NCBI RefSeq assembly: GCF_030815855.1
Contig: NZ_JAUSXG010000001.1
Location: forward strand, 2,108,001 to 2,172,000
Source of the DNA: Variovorax paradoxus
Lineage (GTDB): Bacteria; Pseudomonadota; Gammaproteobacteria; Burkholderiales; Burkholderiaceae_C
Direction of reading: 5' to 3'
Length of the DNA stretch: 64,000 nt
Below the pieces are notes generated by a model, which worked only from the letters and a program-made list of their open reading frames with translations, was not told where the DNA came from and searched no databases. The position numbers and the translations under genes are program-made. This document shows positions 54,747 through 63,769 of this stretch, piece by piece. Each line of letters begins with the position of its first letter. Position 1 is the stretch's first letter.

Positions 54747-54852
54747 GGGCGCTGTGCCGCCGATGAGGCGCGGCGGTTGGGTGAAGGCCGATGCCCTCAC
54801 CCCAACCCTCTCCCAGAGGGAGAGGGAGAAAATCTCCCAGGGGGAGAGGGAG
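54715..54852. repeat. REP-like inverted repeat
   Basis: A 36-base arm (54715-54750, CTCCCTCTCCCTCCGGGAAA...) and its inverted copy (54793-54828) match at 33 of 36 positions, with about 42 bases between. A partial third copy follows (54834-54852). The sequence type CCCTCTCCC/GGGAGAGGG is widespread in GC-rich proteobacteria. The left arm includes the last codons and the stop of the sensor kinase gene. Confidence 0.85.
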
Positions 54853-54874
54853 TAGATCCAGATCCGCCCGACTG

Positions 54875-54891
54875 TTTAAGCCGCGCTTAAG
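54875..54891 (+). promoter_or_regulatory. TTTAAG-N5-CTTAAG box upstream of the protease gene
   Basis: TTTAAG (54875-54880), five bases, CTTAAG (54886-54891). This matches the direct-repeat PmrA/QseB-type operator with 11-base period. It lies about 63 bases before the degP-type gene ATG, at a position suited to activation, and just after the two-component system genes. Confidence 0.55.
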
Positions 54892-54953
54892 CCAGCGCAC
54901 CGACATTCCCTTCATCGTGTTTGCGTGCAGACGCATTGAAAGGAAAGCCAGAA

Positions 54954-56429
54954 ATGAACACCCGCCTGATTTCTCCTCCTGCCCTGGTCATTGCCCTGGC
55001 GACCGCCGGGGTGGTCGGTGCCGTCGGTGCCGGCGCCTATACCAGTGCCCGCGCAGTGAACGGCCCGACCACCAACGCCACGAGTATGGCGCCCGCGGCC
55101 ATGGTGACGCTGCCCGACTTCTCCACCATCACCACCCGCGACGGCCCCGCGGTGGTCAACATCAGCGTGACCGGCACCGCCAAGGCCTCGGACGCCGAAG
55201 CCGCGGCCGAGATGCAGGGCATCGATCCGGACGATCCGATGTTCCAGTTCTTCCGCCGCTTCCAGGGCCAGATGGGCCCGCGCGGCCAGCAGCGCGACGT
55301 GCCGGTGCGGGCGCAGGGCTCGGGCTTCATCGTGAGCCCGGACGGCCTCATCATGACCAACGCGCACGTCGTGAAGGATGCCAAGGAGGTCACCGTCAAG
55401 CTGACCGACCGGCGCGAATACCGCGCGAAGGTGCTGGGCGCCGACGCCAAGACCGACATCGCGGTGCTCAAGATCGAGGCCAAGAACCTGCCCACGCTCG
55501 CGCTCGGCAACACCAAGGAGCTGAAGGTCGGCGAATGGGTGCTGGCCATCGGCTCTCCGTTCGGCTTCGAGAGCACGGTCACCGCCGGTGTCGTGAGCGC
55601 CAAGGGCCGCTCGCTGCCCGACGACAGCTACGTGCCGTTCATCCAGACCGACGTGGCGGTGAACCCCGGCAACTCGGGCGGGCCGCTGCTCAACACGCGC
55701 GGCGAAGTGGTCGGAATCAACTCGCAAATCTACAGCCGCAGCGGCGGCTACCAGGGCGTGTCGTTCGCCATTCCGATCGATGTGGCCGTGCAGGTGAAGG
55801 ACCAGATCGTCGCGACCGGCAAGGCCACGCATGCGCGCCTCGGCGTCGCGGTGCAGGAAGTGAACCAGGCCTTTGCGGACTCGTTCAAGCTCGACAAGCC
55901 CGAGGGCGCGCTGGTCTCCAACATCGAGAAGGGCGGCCCCGGCGACAAGGCCGGCCTGAAGGCGGGCGACGTGATCCGCAAGGTCGACAGCCAGCCCATT
56001 GTCTCGTCGGGCGACCTGCCCGCGGTCATCGGACAGCAGACGCCGGGTAAAAAAGTCACCCTCGAAGTGTGGCGCCAGGGCGAACGCCAGGAGCTTTCCG
56101 CCAAACTGGGCGACGCGAGCGACAAGCCCGCGCAGGTCGCGAAGAACGACAGTGCGGCGGGCCAAGGCAAGCTCGGCCTCGCACTGCGGCCCTTGCAGCC
56201 GCAGGAAAAACGCGAAGCCGCGATCGAGAACGGACTGCTGATCGAAGACGTAGCGGGGCCGTCCGCCATTGCCGGGGTGCAGGCCGGCGACGTGCTGCTG
56301 GCCATCAACGGCACGCCCGCCAAGAGCCTGGAGCAAGTGAAGGAAGTGGTGGCGAAGGCCGACAAGTCGGTGGCGCTCCTGATCCAGCGCGGTGAAGACA
56401 AGATCTTCGTGCCGGTCCGCATCGGCTGA
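54954..56429 (+). CDS. Do/DegP-type periplasmic serine protease
   Basis: A 491-residue HtrA-family protease/chaperone. It has a membrane-spanning or signal N-terminus (residues 8-33), a trypsin-like domain with triad H138 (TNAHVV), D168 (TDIAVLK), S241 (NPGNSGGP), and two PDZ domains (about 275-370 and 385-490). AAGGAAAG precedes ATG. The CTTAAG box and adjacent two-component system suggest envelope-stress control. The Met/Gln-rich loop around 85-118 resembles the LA loop of DegP. Confidence 0.93.
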   Translation: MNTRLISPPALVIALATAGVVGAVGAGAYTSARAVNGPTTNATSMAPAAMVTLPDFSTITTRDGPAVVNISVTGTAKASDAEAAAEMQGIDPDDPMFQFFRRFQGQMGPRGQQRDVPVRAQGSGFIVSPDGLIMTNAHVVKDAKEVTVKLTDRREYRAKVLGADAKTDIAVLKIEAKNLPTLALGNTKELKVGEWVLAIGSPFGFESTVTAGVVSAKGRSLPDDSYVPFIQTDVAVNPGNSGGPLLNTRGEVVGINSQIYSRSGGYQGVSFAIPIDVAVQVKDQIVATGKATHARLGVAVQEVNQAFADSFKLDKPEGALVSNIEKGGPGDKAGLKAGDVIRKVDSQPIVSSGDLPAVIGQQTPGKKVTLEVWRQGERQELSAKLGDASDKPAQVAKNDSAAGQGKLGLALRPLQPQEKREAAIENGLLIEDVAGPSAIAGVQAGDVLLAINGTPAKSLEQVKEVVAKADKSVALLIQRGEDKIFVPVRIG

Positions 56430-56457
56430 GACCCGCCCTCGGCCTTCAGGGCGAAAC

Positions 56458-56760
56458 GTGGGTTCATCGACCGGCGGCCTTTCGGCGCACATCCTGCCCA
56501 CGTCGGCCACCATGATCGGCGTGTGCATGACCGTGATGTCGATTCGCCACCTGGGACCGCGCGACGACATGCGGCTGCTGGTCGACCGCATGCTGGCCAT
56601 CGACGCACTGGTCTTCCTGGCCAGTGCGCTGCTGTCTTTCATGTCGATGCGGTCACGCCGCTCGGGGGTTCGCCTGGAGGCCTGGGGCGAGATGGTTTTC
56701 ATCGCCGGGTTGGCGTTGCTGGCGCTGGGGGCCGTCATACTGGCGTTTGCCCTGTGCTGA
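56458..56760 (+). CDS. Small membrane protein
   Basis: A 100-residue protein with hydrophobic helices around residues 10-26, 48-62 and 78-98. GTG at 56458 is chosen to include LSAHILPTSATMIGVCMTVMS, which looks conserved; ATG at 56512 is an alternative. No known domain recognised. It follows the protease gene by 28 bases and may be cotranscribed. Convergent with the WYL regulator gene. Confidence 0.6.
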   Translation: MGSSTGGLSAHILPTSATMIGVCMTVMSIRHLGPRDDMRLLVDRMLAIDALVFLASALLSFMSMRSRRSGVRLEAWGEMVFIAGLALLALGAVILAFALC

Positions 56761-56785
56761 CTCGGCGCTGGCGTTGAAACCGCAG

Positions 56786-57742
56786 CTACCGCCGAGCGGC
56801 CTTGTCGAGCCGCGCCGCCACGAGTGCAAGATGCCCGCCCAGTTCCTTGGGCGACTCGATCTCGAAATCGTGACCCAGGCAGGCCAGCCATACGGCCAAT
56901 GCGTCGAGCGAATTGGCGCCGGTCTCGATGCGCGTGCGGCCGCGGCCCAGCGCTTGGGGCACGCCGCCGACCCACCCCATGTGCGCCTCGAGCGCCCCGA
57001 TCGGCGCGTGTACCACCACGCGTGCATGGTGCAGAAAGGGCGACACCGCGAGCGCATGCTGCATGTAGGCCTCGATATCCCCATGGGGCAGGCGCCGCGC
57101 CGTGAACCGGGCGCCCGTCGGCGTGGGGTCGACGATGCGGTCGAGGCGGAAAGTGCGCCAGTCCTGGCGCGCCGTGTCCCACGCCAGCAGGTACCAGCGT
57201 TGCCCCGTCTGCACCACGCGATGCGGCTCCACTGTGCGTGCGCTGGCGTTGTCGTGATGGTCGCGGTAGTCGAAGCGCAACTCCTGCCGTTCGGTGCAGG
57301 CCTCGGCGAAGAGCGACACGGCCTTCAGCCGAACGCCCGACCTGGTGCGCATGACCGGCACCACCGACGCGCGCACGCTGTCCAGGCGCCGCCGCAGGCG
57401 TGGCGGCATCAGTTGCTCGAGCTTGGCCAATGCACGCATCGAAGCGTTCTCTATATCGCTCATCGCGCCGCCAGCCGGATTGCCCAGACCCAGCGCCACC
57501 GCGATGGCTTCTTCGTCTTCGAGCAGCAGCGGCGGCAGCGATGCGCCGGCGCCAAGGCGGTATCCGCCGGCCACGCCGGACGTCGAGTCGACCGTGTAGC
57601 CGAGGCTGCGCAACCGATCGACGTCGCGGCGCAACGTGCGCTCGGTAATTTCAAGCCGGGCGGCCAACTCGGCGCCGGTCCATGAACGCTGGGCCTGGAA
57701 CAACGACAGGAGCCGTATCAGGCGTGCGGTGGCAGACAGCAT
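56786..57742 (-). CDS. WYL domain transcriptional regulator (YafY family)
   Basis: A 318-residue regulator with an N-terminal winged HTH (TARLIRLLSLFQAQRSWTGAELAARLEITERTLRRDVDRLRSLGY) and a WYL ligand domain (EPHRVVQTGQRWYLLAWDTARQDWRTFRLDRI). ATG at 57742 is used. Divergent from the GFA-family gene, which may be its target; inference. Confidence 0.93.
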   Translation of the reverse strand: MLSATARLIRLLSLFQAQRSWTGAELAARLEITERTLRRDVDRLRSLGYTVDSTSGVAGGYRLGAGASLPPLLLEDEEAIAVALGLGNPAGGAMSDIENASMRALAKLEQLMPPRLRRRLDSVRASVVPVMRTRSGVRLKAVSLFAEACTERQELRFDYRDHHDNASARTVEPHRVVQTGQRWYLLAWDTARQDWRTFRLDRIVDPTPTGARFTARRLPHGDIEAYMQHALAVSPFLHHARVVVHAPIGALEAHMGWVGGVPQALGRGRTRIETGANSLDALAVWLACLGHDFEIESPKELGGHLALVAARLDKAARR

Positions 57743-57829
57743 GGGCCGATGATGCCTTCGATCGAGGACAGGATCTGTCCGCAATGGGGCTTAGCCTTGG
57801 TTCTCCTCCAACCCTGCGGAACACGACCC

Positions 57830-58234
57830 ATGAAGAAGACATACAACGGAAGCTGCCATTGCGGCAAGGTTCGCTTTCAGGCGGACGTCGACCTGAGCGA
57901 AGGCACCGGCAAGTGCAACTGTTCGATCTGCACCAAGGCCAGGGCCTGGGGCGCCATCGTCAAGCCCGACGCTTTCCGGCTTCTTTCGGGCGAGCAGGAC
58001 CTCTCGGTCTACCAGTTCAATACGCACAGCACCGAGCATCTGTTCTGCAGGCACTGCGGCATCCGGCCGTTCGGCCGCGGCAACGTGCCGGAGATCGGGG
58101 GGGCTTACGTCAGCGTGAACGTGGCCTGCCTGGACGACGCCGCGATAGAGGAACTGGTCAATGCACCGGTCCGCTACATGGACGGGCGCAACAACAACTG
58201 GTTCGAAGCGCCGGCAGAGACGAGGTATCTCTGA
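57830..58234 (+). CDS. GFA family zinc-binding protein
   Basis: A 134-residue protein of the glutathione-dependent formaldehyde-activating enzyme fold. Cysteine pairs are SCHCGKVRF, CNCSICTKA and CRHCGIRPF, which bind two zinc ions in this family. Members bind glutathione or have unknown substrates. Divergent from the WYL regulator with about 87 bases between. Confidence 0.92.
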   Translation: MKKTYNGSCHCGKVRFQADVDLSEGTGKCNCSICTKARAWGAIVKPDAFRLLSGEQDLSVYQFNTHSTEHLFCRHCGIRPFGRGNVPEIGGAYVSVNVACLDDAAIEELVNAPVRYMDGRNNNWFEAPAETRYL

Positions 58235-58249
58235 ACAGCCGAAAGCGGC

Positions 58250-58465
58250 TCAGGTTTCTTTCTTGCCGGCGTCTTTATCGGGGGCTTGCGCATCGAGTTC
58301 GTCCTTGATGCTCCTGTCCCCGCGAAGGGCCAGGAAGAGGACGGCGCCCAAGCCAATGACGACCACGAAGATCACGGCGAAAAGGCCTCCCCCGAAGGTC
58401 CACCACCAGAACAAGCCGCTTGCAATCAGAAGCAGCGCAACCAAGATTAAGGAATTCAAGCGCAT
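58250..58465 (-). CDS. Small membrane protein
   Basis: A 71-residue protein with two hydrophobic helices (about 4-20 and 25-45, SLILVALLLIASGLFWWWTF) and a charged tail ending in DKDAGKKET. ATG at 58465 is used since upstream text is non-conserved. A perfect inverted repeat lies 15 bases ahead of it. Function unknown. Confidence 0.6.
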   Translation of the reverse strand: MRLNSLILVALLLIASGLFWWWTFGGGLFAVIFVVVIGLGAVLFLALRGDRSIKDELDAQAPDKDAGKKET

Positions 58466-58479
58466 GGACCCAGCCGATA

Positions 58480-58499
58480 GTACATTGGCGGTAATGTAC
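58480..58499. promoter_or_regulatory. Inverted repeat, possible operator
   Basis: GTACATT (58480-58486), six bases, AATGTAC (58493-58499): a perfect 7-bp inverted repeat 15 bases upstream of the small membrane protein start. The position and symmetry suit a dimeric repressor. No T-run follows, so it is not a terminator. The factor is unknown. Confidence 0.4.
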
Positions 58500-58505
58500 G
58501 CGGCG

Positions 58506-58814
58506 TTACTGTTCGGCGCCTGACTCACGCTCTGGGATATACCCTCTTTTCGCTGCATCTTGCTTTGTTCTAGGCGAGCAGTCCGGGATCATGGGGTTGG
58601 CGGCGCTGGTCCATGACGCGTGCGGCGCTGCGATCCCATGGGCTTCGCCCAGGCTATCGAGTTGTTCTTGCGCCACGCGAAAGCACTCGCGCAATTGTTC
58701 CGGCGTCGGCTCGGGATAACCCGGCGGCGGCTGCAGTGCATTGCCAAGACGTTCCCACGCTGCCTCCCAAGCGAGCTTTGCGATGGCGCGTGCATCCGAA
58801 GACCTCGACATCAT
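58506..58814 (-). CDS. Small hypothetical protein
   Basis: A 102-residue polar protein starting MMSRSSDARAIAKLAWEAAWERLG, with a P-rich segment (PPPGYPEPTPEQL) and a basic/polar tail. The start is supported by GGAGGA a few bases upstream of the ATG ATG pair. No recognised domain. The C-terminal half (after about residue 60) is less convincing. Confidence 0.55.
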   Translation of the reverse strand: MMSRSSDARAIAKLAWEAAWERLGNALQPPPGYPEPTPEQLRECFRVAQEQLDSLGEAHGIAAPHASWTSAANPMIPDCSPRTKQDAAKRGYIPERESGAEQ

Positions 58815-58975
58815 CTTTCCTCCAGTTTTTCTGAATGGCATCAATGATGTGGGCGCGCGACCTCCGATTCAAGAGCCGCGCCGTAGCGCTCGGTCGATAG
58901 GCCTTCCGCGGCTCGCTCCTACAGGCACCGGCAGGCGGGCTGGCCTACGGTGTTCGAAACACCGGAGGTACCACC

Positions 58976-59185
58976 ATGCCGCGCACGCGCAAACCTTTTC
59001 AGCCTTCCGAAGATCCGAAGCTCGCATCCGAGGACCCGTCGACCGTGATCCCGCCGAAGGGACACCGCAACAGGGACATCGACACGGTCAAGGCGACCGC
59101 CGGATCGGAGGACGAAGAAGCTGTTGGCGATCAGACGAATTCGAAGGAGGGGATGAGCCACTCGTCCCAGACCGGGAGAACCTGA
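58976..59185 (+). CDS. Small hydrophilic hypothetical protein
   Basis: A 69-residue, highly charged, probably disordered protein (MPRTRKPFQPSEDPKLASED..., Glu/Asp/Lys-rich, no membrane helix). GGAGGT is a perfect ribosome site 6 bases before ATG. A 7-bp hairpin (CGGTGTT, CGA, AACACCG, 58948-58964) overlaps the first base of that site, which might control translation. Function unknown. Confidence 0.6.
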   Translation: MPRTRKPFQPSEDPKLASEDPSTVIPPKGHRNRDIDTVKATAGSEDEEAVGDQTNSKEGMSHSSQTGRT

Positions 59186-59257
59186 CCGGGGCAAATTCGG
59201 CGACCAAGGCGACTTCCGAAAGGTGAGCCGCCCGCTGCTGCTGCTGCTGCTGAGCGT

Positions 59258-59455
59258 CTACTTCGAGGCGCCGACAGAGACGCCCGACAGCAACTGAAAA
59301 TCGACCTGGCCTGCTGCCGCCGCCGCGCGCTCGCGCTGTACCGCAAGGTGCAGGAGCGCAAGGGTGCAGATGACGGCCGCCATTGCGACGATCACCCACA
59401 AGACGCCCCTGGCCGGTTGCGAACCGGGGCCGCTTTTCTTTTCACGATCTACCAT
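59258..59455 (-). CDS. Small single-pass membrane protein
   Basis: A 65-residue protein with one hydrophobic helix (residues 18-39, VLWVIVAMAAVICTLALLHL) and a short charged N-terminus (MVDREKKSGPG). AGGAGG precedes ATG at the expected spacing, so translation is likely. Overlaps no other gene. Function unknown. Confidence 0.62.
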   Translation of the reverse strand: MVDREKKSGPGSQPARGVLWVIVAMAAVICTLALLHLAVQRERAAAAAGQVDFQLLSGVSVGASK

Positions 59456-59472
59456 CTCAACCTCCTATCGAG

Positions 59473-59530
59473 AACACCGGAGATTGGGGTGTTTCAAAAC
59501 CAAACATGTCAGACGGAGCCCCGTCTTTTT
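59473..59530 (+). ncRNA. Possible small RNA or leader with two hairpins
   Basis: AACACC (59473-59478) pairs with GGTGTT (59488-59493); then AGACGG (59511-59516) pairs with CCGTCT (59521-59526), followed by T4-5. The second is a weak but regular terminator on the + strand with no gene directly upstream. The first overlaps the antisense start region of the small membrane protein. No promoter was found for it. Confidence 0.25.
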
Positions 59531-59582
59531 GTAACGCCGCGCAGCGATTGCGCGCTGTTTGCGCTTGCCGCTGCGGGGCCCC

Positions 59583-59621
59583 AAAAGACAATGCCCCGCT
59601 ACCTTTGAAGTAGCGGGGCAT
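59583..59621 (-). terminator. Terminator of the tRNA-Asn gene
   Basis: Read on the minus strand: ATGCCCCGCTAC, 7-base loop, GTAGCGGGGCAT, a 12-bp stem (59591-59602 with 59610-59621), then TGTCTTTT. It lies 22 bases after the tRNA 3' end and fits a rho-independent terminator of the tRNA transcript. Confidence 0.85.
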
Positions 59622-59643
59622 TCAGAGGCCTTGCGGCATGTAG

Positions 59644-59719
59644 TGGCTCCTCGACCTGGGCTCGAACCAGGGACCTACGGATTAACAGTCCGGCGCTCTA
59701 CCAACTGAGCTATCGAGGA
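59644..59719 (-). tRNA. tRNA-Asn (anticodon GTT)
   Basis: A 76-base tRNA on the minus strand, TCCTCGATAGCTCAGTTGG..., with standard D and T arms, anticodon loop CTGTTAA (anticodon GTT), and an encoded CCA end. A perfect TATAAT box lies 11 bases upstream of its 5' end. Confidence 0.97.
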
Positions 59720-59730
59720 ACAAGCCTCAG

Positions 59731-59760
59731 ATTATAGCGTGGTTTTTTTGGCCTTTTGAA
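59731..59760 (-). promoter_or_regulatory. Promoter of tRNA-Asn
   Basis: TATAAT on the minus strand (59731-59736) and TTCAAA (59755-59760) 18 bases farther. The tRNA begins 11 bases after the -10 box. The -35 box is a weak match; the -10 box is perfect. Confidence 0.7.
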
Positions 59761-59809
59761 CGCGCGAACACGGCCGCAATAAATTTCTGCAGATTTTTTG
59801 AAGCGCCTT

Positions 59810-61973
59810 TCAAAGCGACACGCTCAACCCGAGACGCAGCGTGCGCGGCGCTCCGGGAAAGAGATAGACGTGGCCGAACTGGTAAGGCGATTCCTTCCAG
59901 TAGCGGCGGTCGAACAGGTTGTCGATGGCGAGGCTCCAGCTCGTCTGAACGCCGCGCAGTTTCGTGTCGTAGCGCAGCACCGCATCGACTCGCGTCCATG
60001 AGGGGCAGGGTGATCGAGCCGTCGGGCAGCACGTTGCGCCGGCCTTCATGCGAGAGCTGTCCCAGCACTTCGAGGCCGGGCAGCGATGCGACACGGTAGG
60101 CGGCCTGTGCGCGCAGCACTTGCTTGGGCACGTTGGTGGGCCACTGGCCATTGATGGCGGGCTCGGCGGTGCTGCCGCGGCGCTTGGCATCCATCAGCGT
60201 GACGCTGCCGCCGAGGCGCCACGGGCCCGTATTCCATTGCGCGCCGGCTTCGAGCCCGCGGTGCACGGCGCTGCCGTCGTAGCGGCCATCGCAGGGTGTG
60301 GTGCCGAGCCGGCTGCAGGCATCGAGGTTCGTCATCGGACGCTTGATGTCGAACCACGCAAGCTGCCAATTGAAGACATCGTTGCCGCCCTTGAGTCCAA
60401 GCTCCCACTGGCGTGAGGTCAACGCCGGCAGCGCCTCGCCGGCATTGGTGTATTGCGAACTCTTGTTCGGCACGACTTGCGACTCCACGCCCTTGCCCCA
60501 GCTTCCGTACGCAAGCAGCCCGGGCTGAATGGCGTAGCTGGCGGCAATCCATGGCGTGGTGATGCCGTCTTTGTAGCCGGTGGGCCGCGAGCCGTCGGTG
60601 CGGATGCCGTCGCGGTCCAGCCGCGTGTGGCGCACGCCGAGCCAGGTGGTGAAGCGGCTGTTCCAGCGGATGGCGTCTTGCACCGAAAGCTCGGTCGAGC
60701 GCTCGTTTCGGTTGGTGTTGGCGTCGGTCAGCGTCGGGTCCGGCGGCACGATGGCCGTGGCCCAGATGTTCCCGGCGCCGACGTAGTTGTAGGCCTGATC
60801 CTGGAAGCGATTGCGCACGCGGCTCGCGAGCAGGCCGAAGCCGAGCTCGTGCCGCACGCTGCCGGTCATCACATTGCCCTTGAGGTTCACGCTGCCGGCG
60901 GTTTGCGTGCGGCGCTCGTTCTCGCTGCGGAAGTCGTAGAAGTCGAAAGTGCCATCGGAACAATAGCGGTCGTAGTTGCCCTCGGCACCGCAGCCGAACG
61001 CGTAGGCCAGGCGGTCATCGCTCTTGAGCCGTTGCTGCCCGATCTGTGCGCTCCAGCGCCAGTCGGCATTCAGCGCCTGGCTGAAGCGCACGCTGCCGGT
61101 CAACGCGTTGAACTCCGAGGGCTGCGACCACGGCTGGTTGTTCAGGTTGATTTTCGGATCGACCGGCGCGGGCAGCGTGTTGCCCAGCAGGCTGAAGCCG
61201 TTCTGGCTCGGCTGCGTCTTGTGGCTGCGTTCGATTTCAAATTCGAGCACCGAGTCGCGCGTGATGCGCCAGTCGCCCGCGAGCGAGAACATGTTGCGGT
61301 TGCCGTCGAGGTTGTGCGTGAGCGGCTTGAGGTTTTCGTTCGCCACGTTGAGCCGATAGCCGAACTCGCGGTTCGCGCCGAAGCGGCCGCCCAGGTCGAG
61401 CGCGCCGAGCACGCTGCCGCGGCTGGTGGTTTCGAGGCGCAGCGTGCGCAGGTCTTGCTCGGTCGGCCGCTTGACCACGTAGTTGACCAAGCCGCCGGGC
61501 GCACTGGTGCCGGCCTGGATGCCACTGGTCCCGCGCAGGATTTCGACGCGTTCCTTGTTGTCGAGCGGGATCGAGGTCTCGGCGCTGATCGGCAAGCCTT
61601 CACGCCGGTAGTTGAAGCGGTTGTCCAGCACAAAGCCGCGCACCGTCAGGTAGTCCCAATAGCCGGCCGAGTTGTAGGCATCGGTCACCGAGGAATCGAA
61701 CTGCGTCAGGTCCGCGAGGCGGCGCGCACCGCTGGTGCGAAGCTGCGCGCTGTCGACCACCGTGGCCGAGAGCGGCAGTTCGCGCAGCGGCACGTCGCCG
61801 AAGCCGCTCACCTCGGCCTGCGGCGCCGCATTGCTTTCGTTCACCGTGATGGCCGGCAATTCGGTTGGCTGCTGCGCATGGGCTGCAGAGGCGGCCAGAA
61901 GGAAGGCGGCCGCCATTGCGCGCGAAACGGGCGACAGTGGCCACGCAGAAGAAAGGAATTGCTCTGTTGTCAT
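59810..61973 (-). pseudogene. TonB-dependent outer-membrane receptor, frameshifted near the C-terminus
   Basis: A siderophore-type TonB receptor of about 720 residues when repaired. It has a signal peptide ([13 protein letters not shown]), plug domain (FNYRREGLPISAETSIPLDNKERVEILRG, GTSAPGGLVNYVVKRPT) and beta-barrel. Near 60002-60005 a run of four C (minus strand) puts the frame wrong after GSITLP. Removing one C restores SWTRVDAVLRYD...LAIDNLFDRRYW...FPGAPRTLRLGLSVSL, the expected receptor end. It lies 10 bases after thiE, in the same operon. The frameshift may be real, a phase switch, or a sequencing error. Confidence 0.85.
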
Positions 61974-61983
61974 CTTGTTCTGT

Positions 61984-62916
61984 TCATGCGGAAGCAGCGC
62001 TCATCGCCGCCATCCATTGCGCGGCCGTAGCCTCGGGGTCTTCTGCCGTGACCAGCGCGCGCACCACCGCGACCGAGCCGACGCCGGTGGCGAGCACCTG
62101 GGGCAGGCGCACCGCATCGATGCCGCCGATGCCCACTTGCGGATAGCCGCGCAACAGGCGCGCATAGGCCGCGAGTCGTTCCACGCCCTGTGGCGCGGTG
62201 GCCATCTTCTTGAGCGTGGTCGGATACACCGCACCCATGGCGATGTAGCTCGGGCTCACCGCATCGGCACGCACCATCTCGGCATAGCCATGAGTGCTGA
62301 CGCCGAGCCGCAGCCCCGCATCGCGGATCTGCCGCACCTGTGCGGATTCGAGCGCGTCGAGGTCTTCCTGGCCGAGGTGCACGCCGTAGGCACCGGCGGC
62401 AATGGCTGTCTGCCAGTGGTCGTTGATGAAGAGCAGCGCGCCCGTACCGCGCACGGCATCGACCGCCGCATGCACTTCGCGTTCGATGGTGGCCGCGTCG
62501 TCCGACTTGAAACGAAGCTGCACCGTGGGAACCCCGGCGCGCGCCATGCGGCCGACCCATTGCGCATCGGGCAAAACCGCATAGAGGCCGAGCCGTTCGG
62601 GGCAGGGCGCGAAGGCATCGTCACGTGCCGCGGGTGGAAACACGCGCATGCCGAAATCCACGGGCGTTTCGGGCCATTGGCTCGCGTCGAACGCCCCGGT
62701 GCGCACTGTCTGCGCCTGCCATGCGAGCGCAAGGCATTCGGCGTCGATGTCGATGAAGCCGAGCGCCGCGCAGGCCTGCTTCGCGCCGCGATACACCGGG
62801 TCGTCCGAGGAAAAACGGCCCGCCGCAACGGCCGCGGCCGTGATGGCGCCGAAGCGCAGTCCTTGAGCCGCAACGATGGCGTGGGCCACAGTGCGGGAAT
62901 CTGTCGAGGTGATCAT
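61984..62916 (-). CDS. thiE: Thiamine-phosphate synthase with N-terminal extension
   Basis: Joins HMP-PP and thiazole phosphate to make thiamine phosphate. Residues 110-300 carry the ThiE motifs [36 protein letters not shown] and [15 protein letters not shown]. The first 110 residues are an extension that I do not recognise ([30 protein letters not shown]...), so the protein is 310 residues against about 210 usually. The start overlaps the thiG stop (ATGA). Confidence 0.9.
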   Translation of the reverse strand: MITSTDSRTVAHAIVAAQGLRFGAITAAAVAAGRFSSDDPVYRGAKQACAALGFIDIDAECLALAWQAQTVRTGAFDASQWPETPVDFGMRVFPPAARDDAFAPCPERLGLYAVLPDAQWVGRMARAGVPTVQLRFKSDDAATIEREVHAAVDAVRGTGALLFINDHWQTAIAAGAYGVHLGQEDLDALESAQVRQIRDAGLRLGVSTHGYAEMVRADAVSPSYIAMGAVYPTTLKKMATAPQGVERLAAYARLLRGYPQVGIGGIDAVRLPQVLATGVGSVAVVRALVTAEDPEATAAQWMAAMSAASA

Positions 62917-63734
62917 GCGGTGTGGTGCCAGAAGGGCGTGCCGAGCACCGGCGTGCTCGGCTGTGCGGAGTCTTGCGCGGCCATGGCCCCGGCACGGTGG
63001 GCGGCGCGGCCGGCCTGCACGGCGTCCGCAAAGGCGCCGGCCATCGACACCGGGTCTTGCGCCAGCGCCACCGCGGTGTTGAGCAGCACGCCGTCGTAGC
63101 CCCACTCCATCACCTGGCAGGCATGCGAAGGCAGGCCCAGGCCCGCGTCGACCAGCATCGGAACGCGGAGGCGCTCGCGCAGCAACTGCAATGCGTAGGG
63201 ATTGACCGGCCCGCGGCCGGTGCCGATGGGGGCCGCCCAAGGCATCACGGCTTGGCAGCCCACATCGACCAGCCGTTGGCACAGCACGAGGTCTTCGGTG
63301 CAATAGGGCAGCACCTGGAAGCCGTCGCGAATCAGCTGCGATGCGGCGTCGACGAGGTTCAGCGTGTCGGGCTGCAGCGTGTAATCGTCGCCGATGAGCT
63401 CGAGCTTGATCCACGGGGTGTCGAAGAGCTCGCGCGCCATCTGCGCGGTGGCGATCACTTCCTGCACGCTGTGGCAGCCAGCAGTGTTGGGCAGCACCGG
63501 CACCGCGAGCCGGCGCAGCAGTTCCCAGAAACCGTTGCCGCTGTCGCTTGCACCCGGGCTCGCGGACTGGCGGCGCAGCGAGGCCGTCAGCATCGCGGGC
63601 CTGGCGCGCTTCACCGCGGCTTCGAGCAGGTCCGGCGAAGGGTACCGCGCGGTGCCCAGCAGCAGGCGGCTGTGAAAGGTCTGGCCGTAGAGAACCAGCG
63701 GATCGTTGTCCGGAATTGAAGATGCGGTCGTCAT
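62913..63734 (-). CDS. thiG: Thiazole synthase
   Basis: Forms the thiazole ring of thiamine from deoxyxylulose phosphate, glycine-derived imine and ThiS thiocarboxylate. The 273-residue protein has [37 protein letters not shown], the IKLELIGDD block with the Schiff-base Lys, and [19 protein letters not shown] at 63734 is chosen; one 18 bases upstream also fits. It is coupled to thiE. Confidence 0.96.
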   Translation of the reverse strand: MTTASSIPDNDPLVLYGQTFHSRLLLGTARYPSPDLLEAAVKRARPAMLTASLRRQSASPGASDSGNGFWELLRRLAVPVLPNTAGCHSVQEVIATAQMARELFDTPWIKLELIGDDYTLQPDTLNLVDAASQLIRDGFQVLPYCTEDLVLCQRLVDVGCQAVMPWAAPIGTGRGPVNPYALQLLRERLRVPMLVDAGLGLPSHACQVMEWGYDGVLLNTAVALAQDPVSMAGAFADAVQAGRAAHRAGAMAAQDSAQPSTPVLGTPFWHHTA

Positions 63735-63769
63735 GGTGTGTGTTGTCTCCATCTCTGTGGGTTGCTTGT

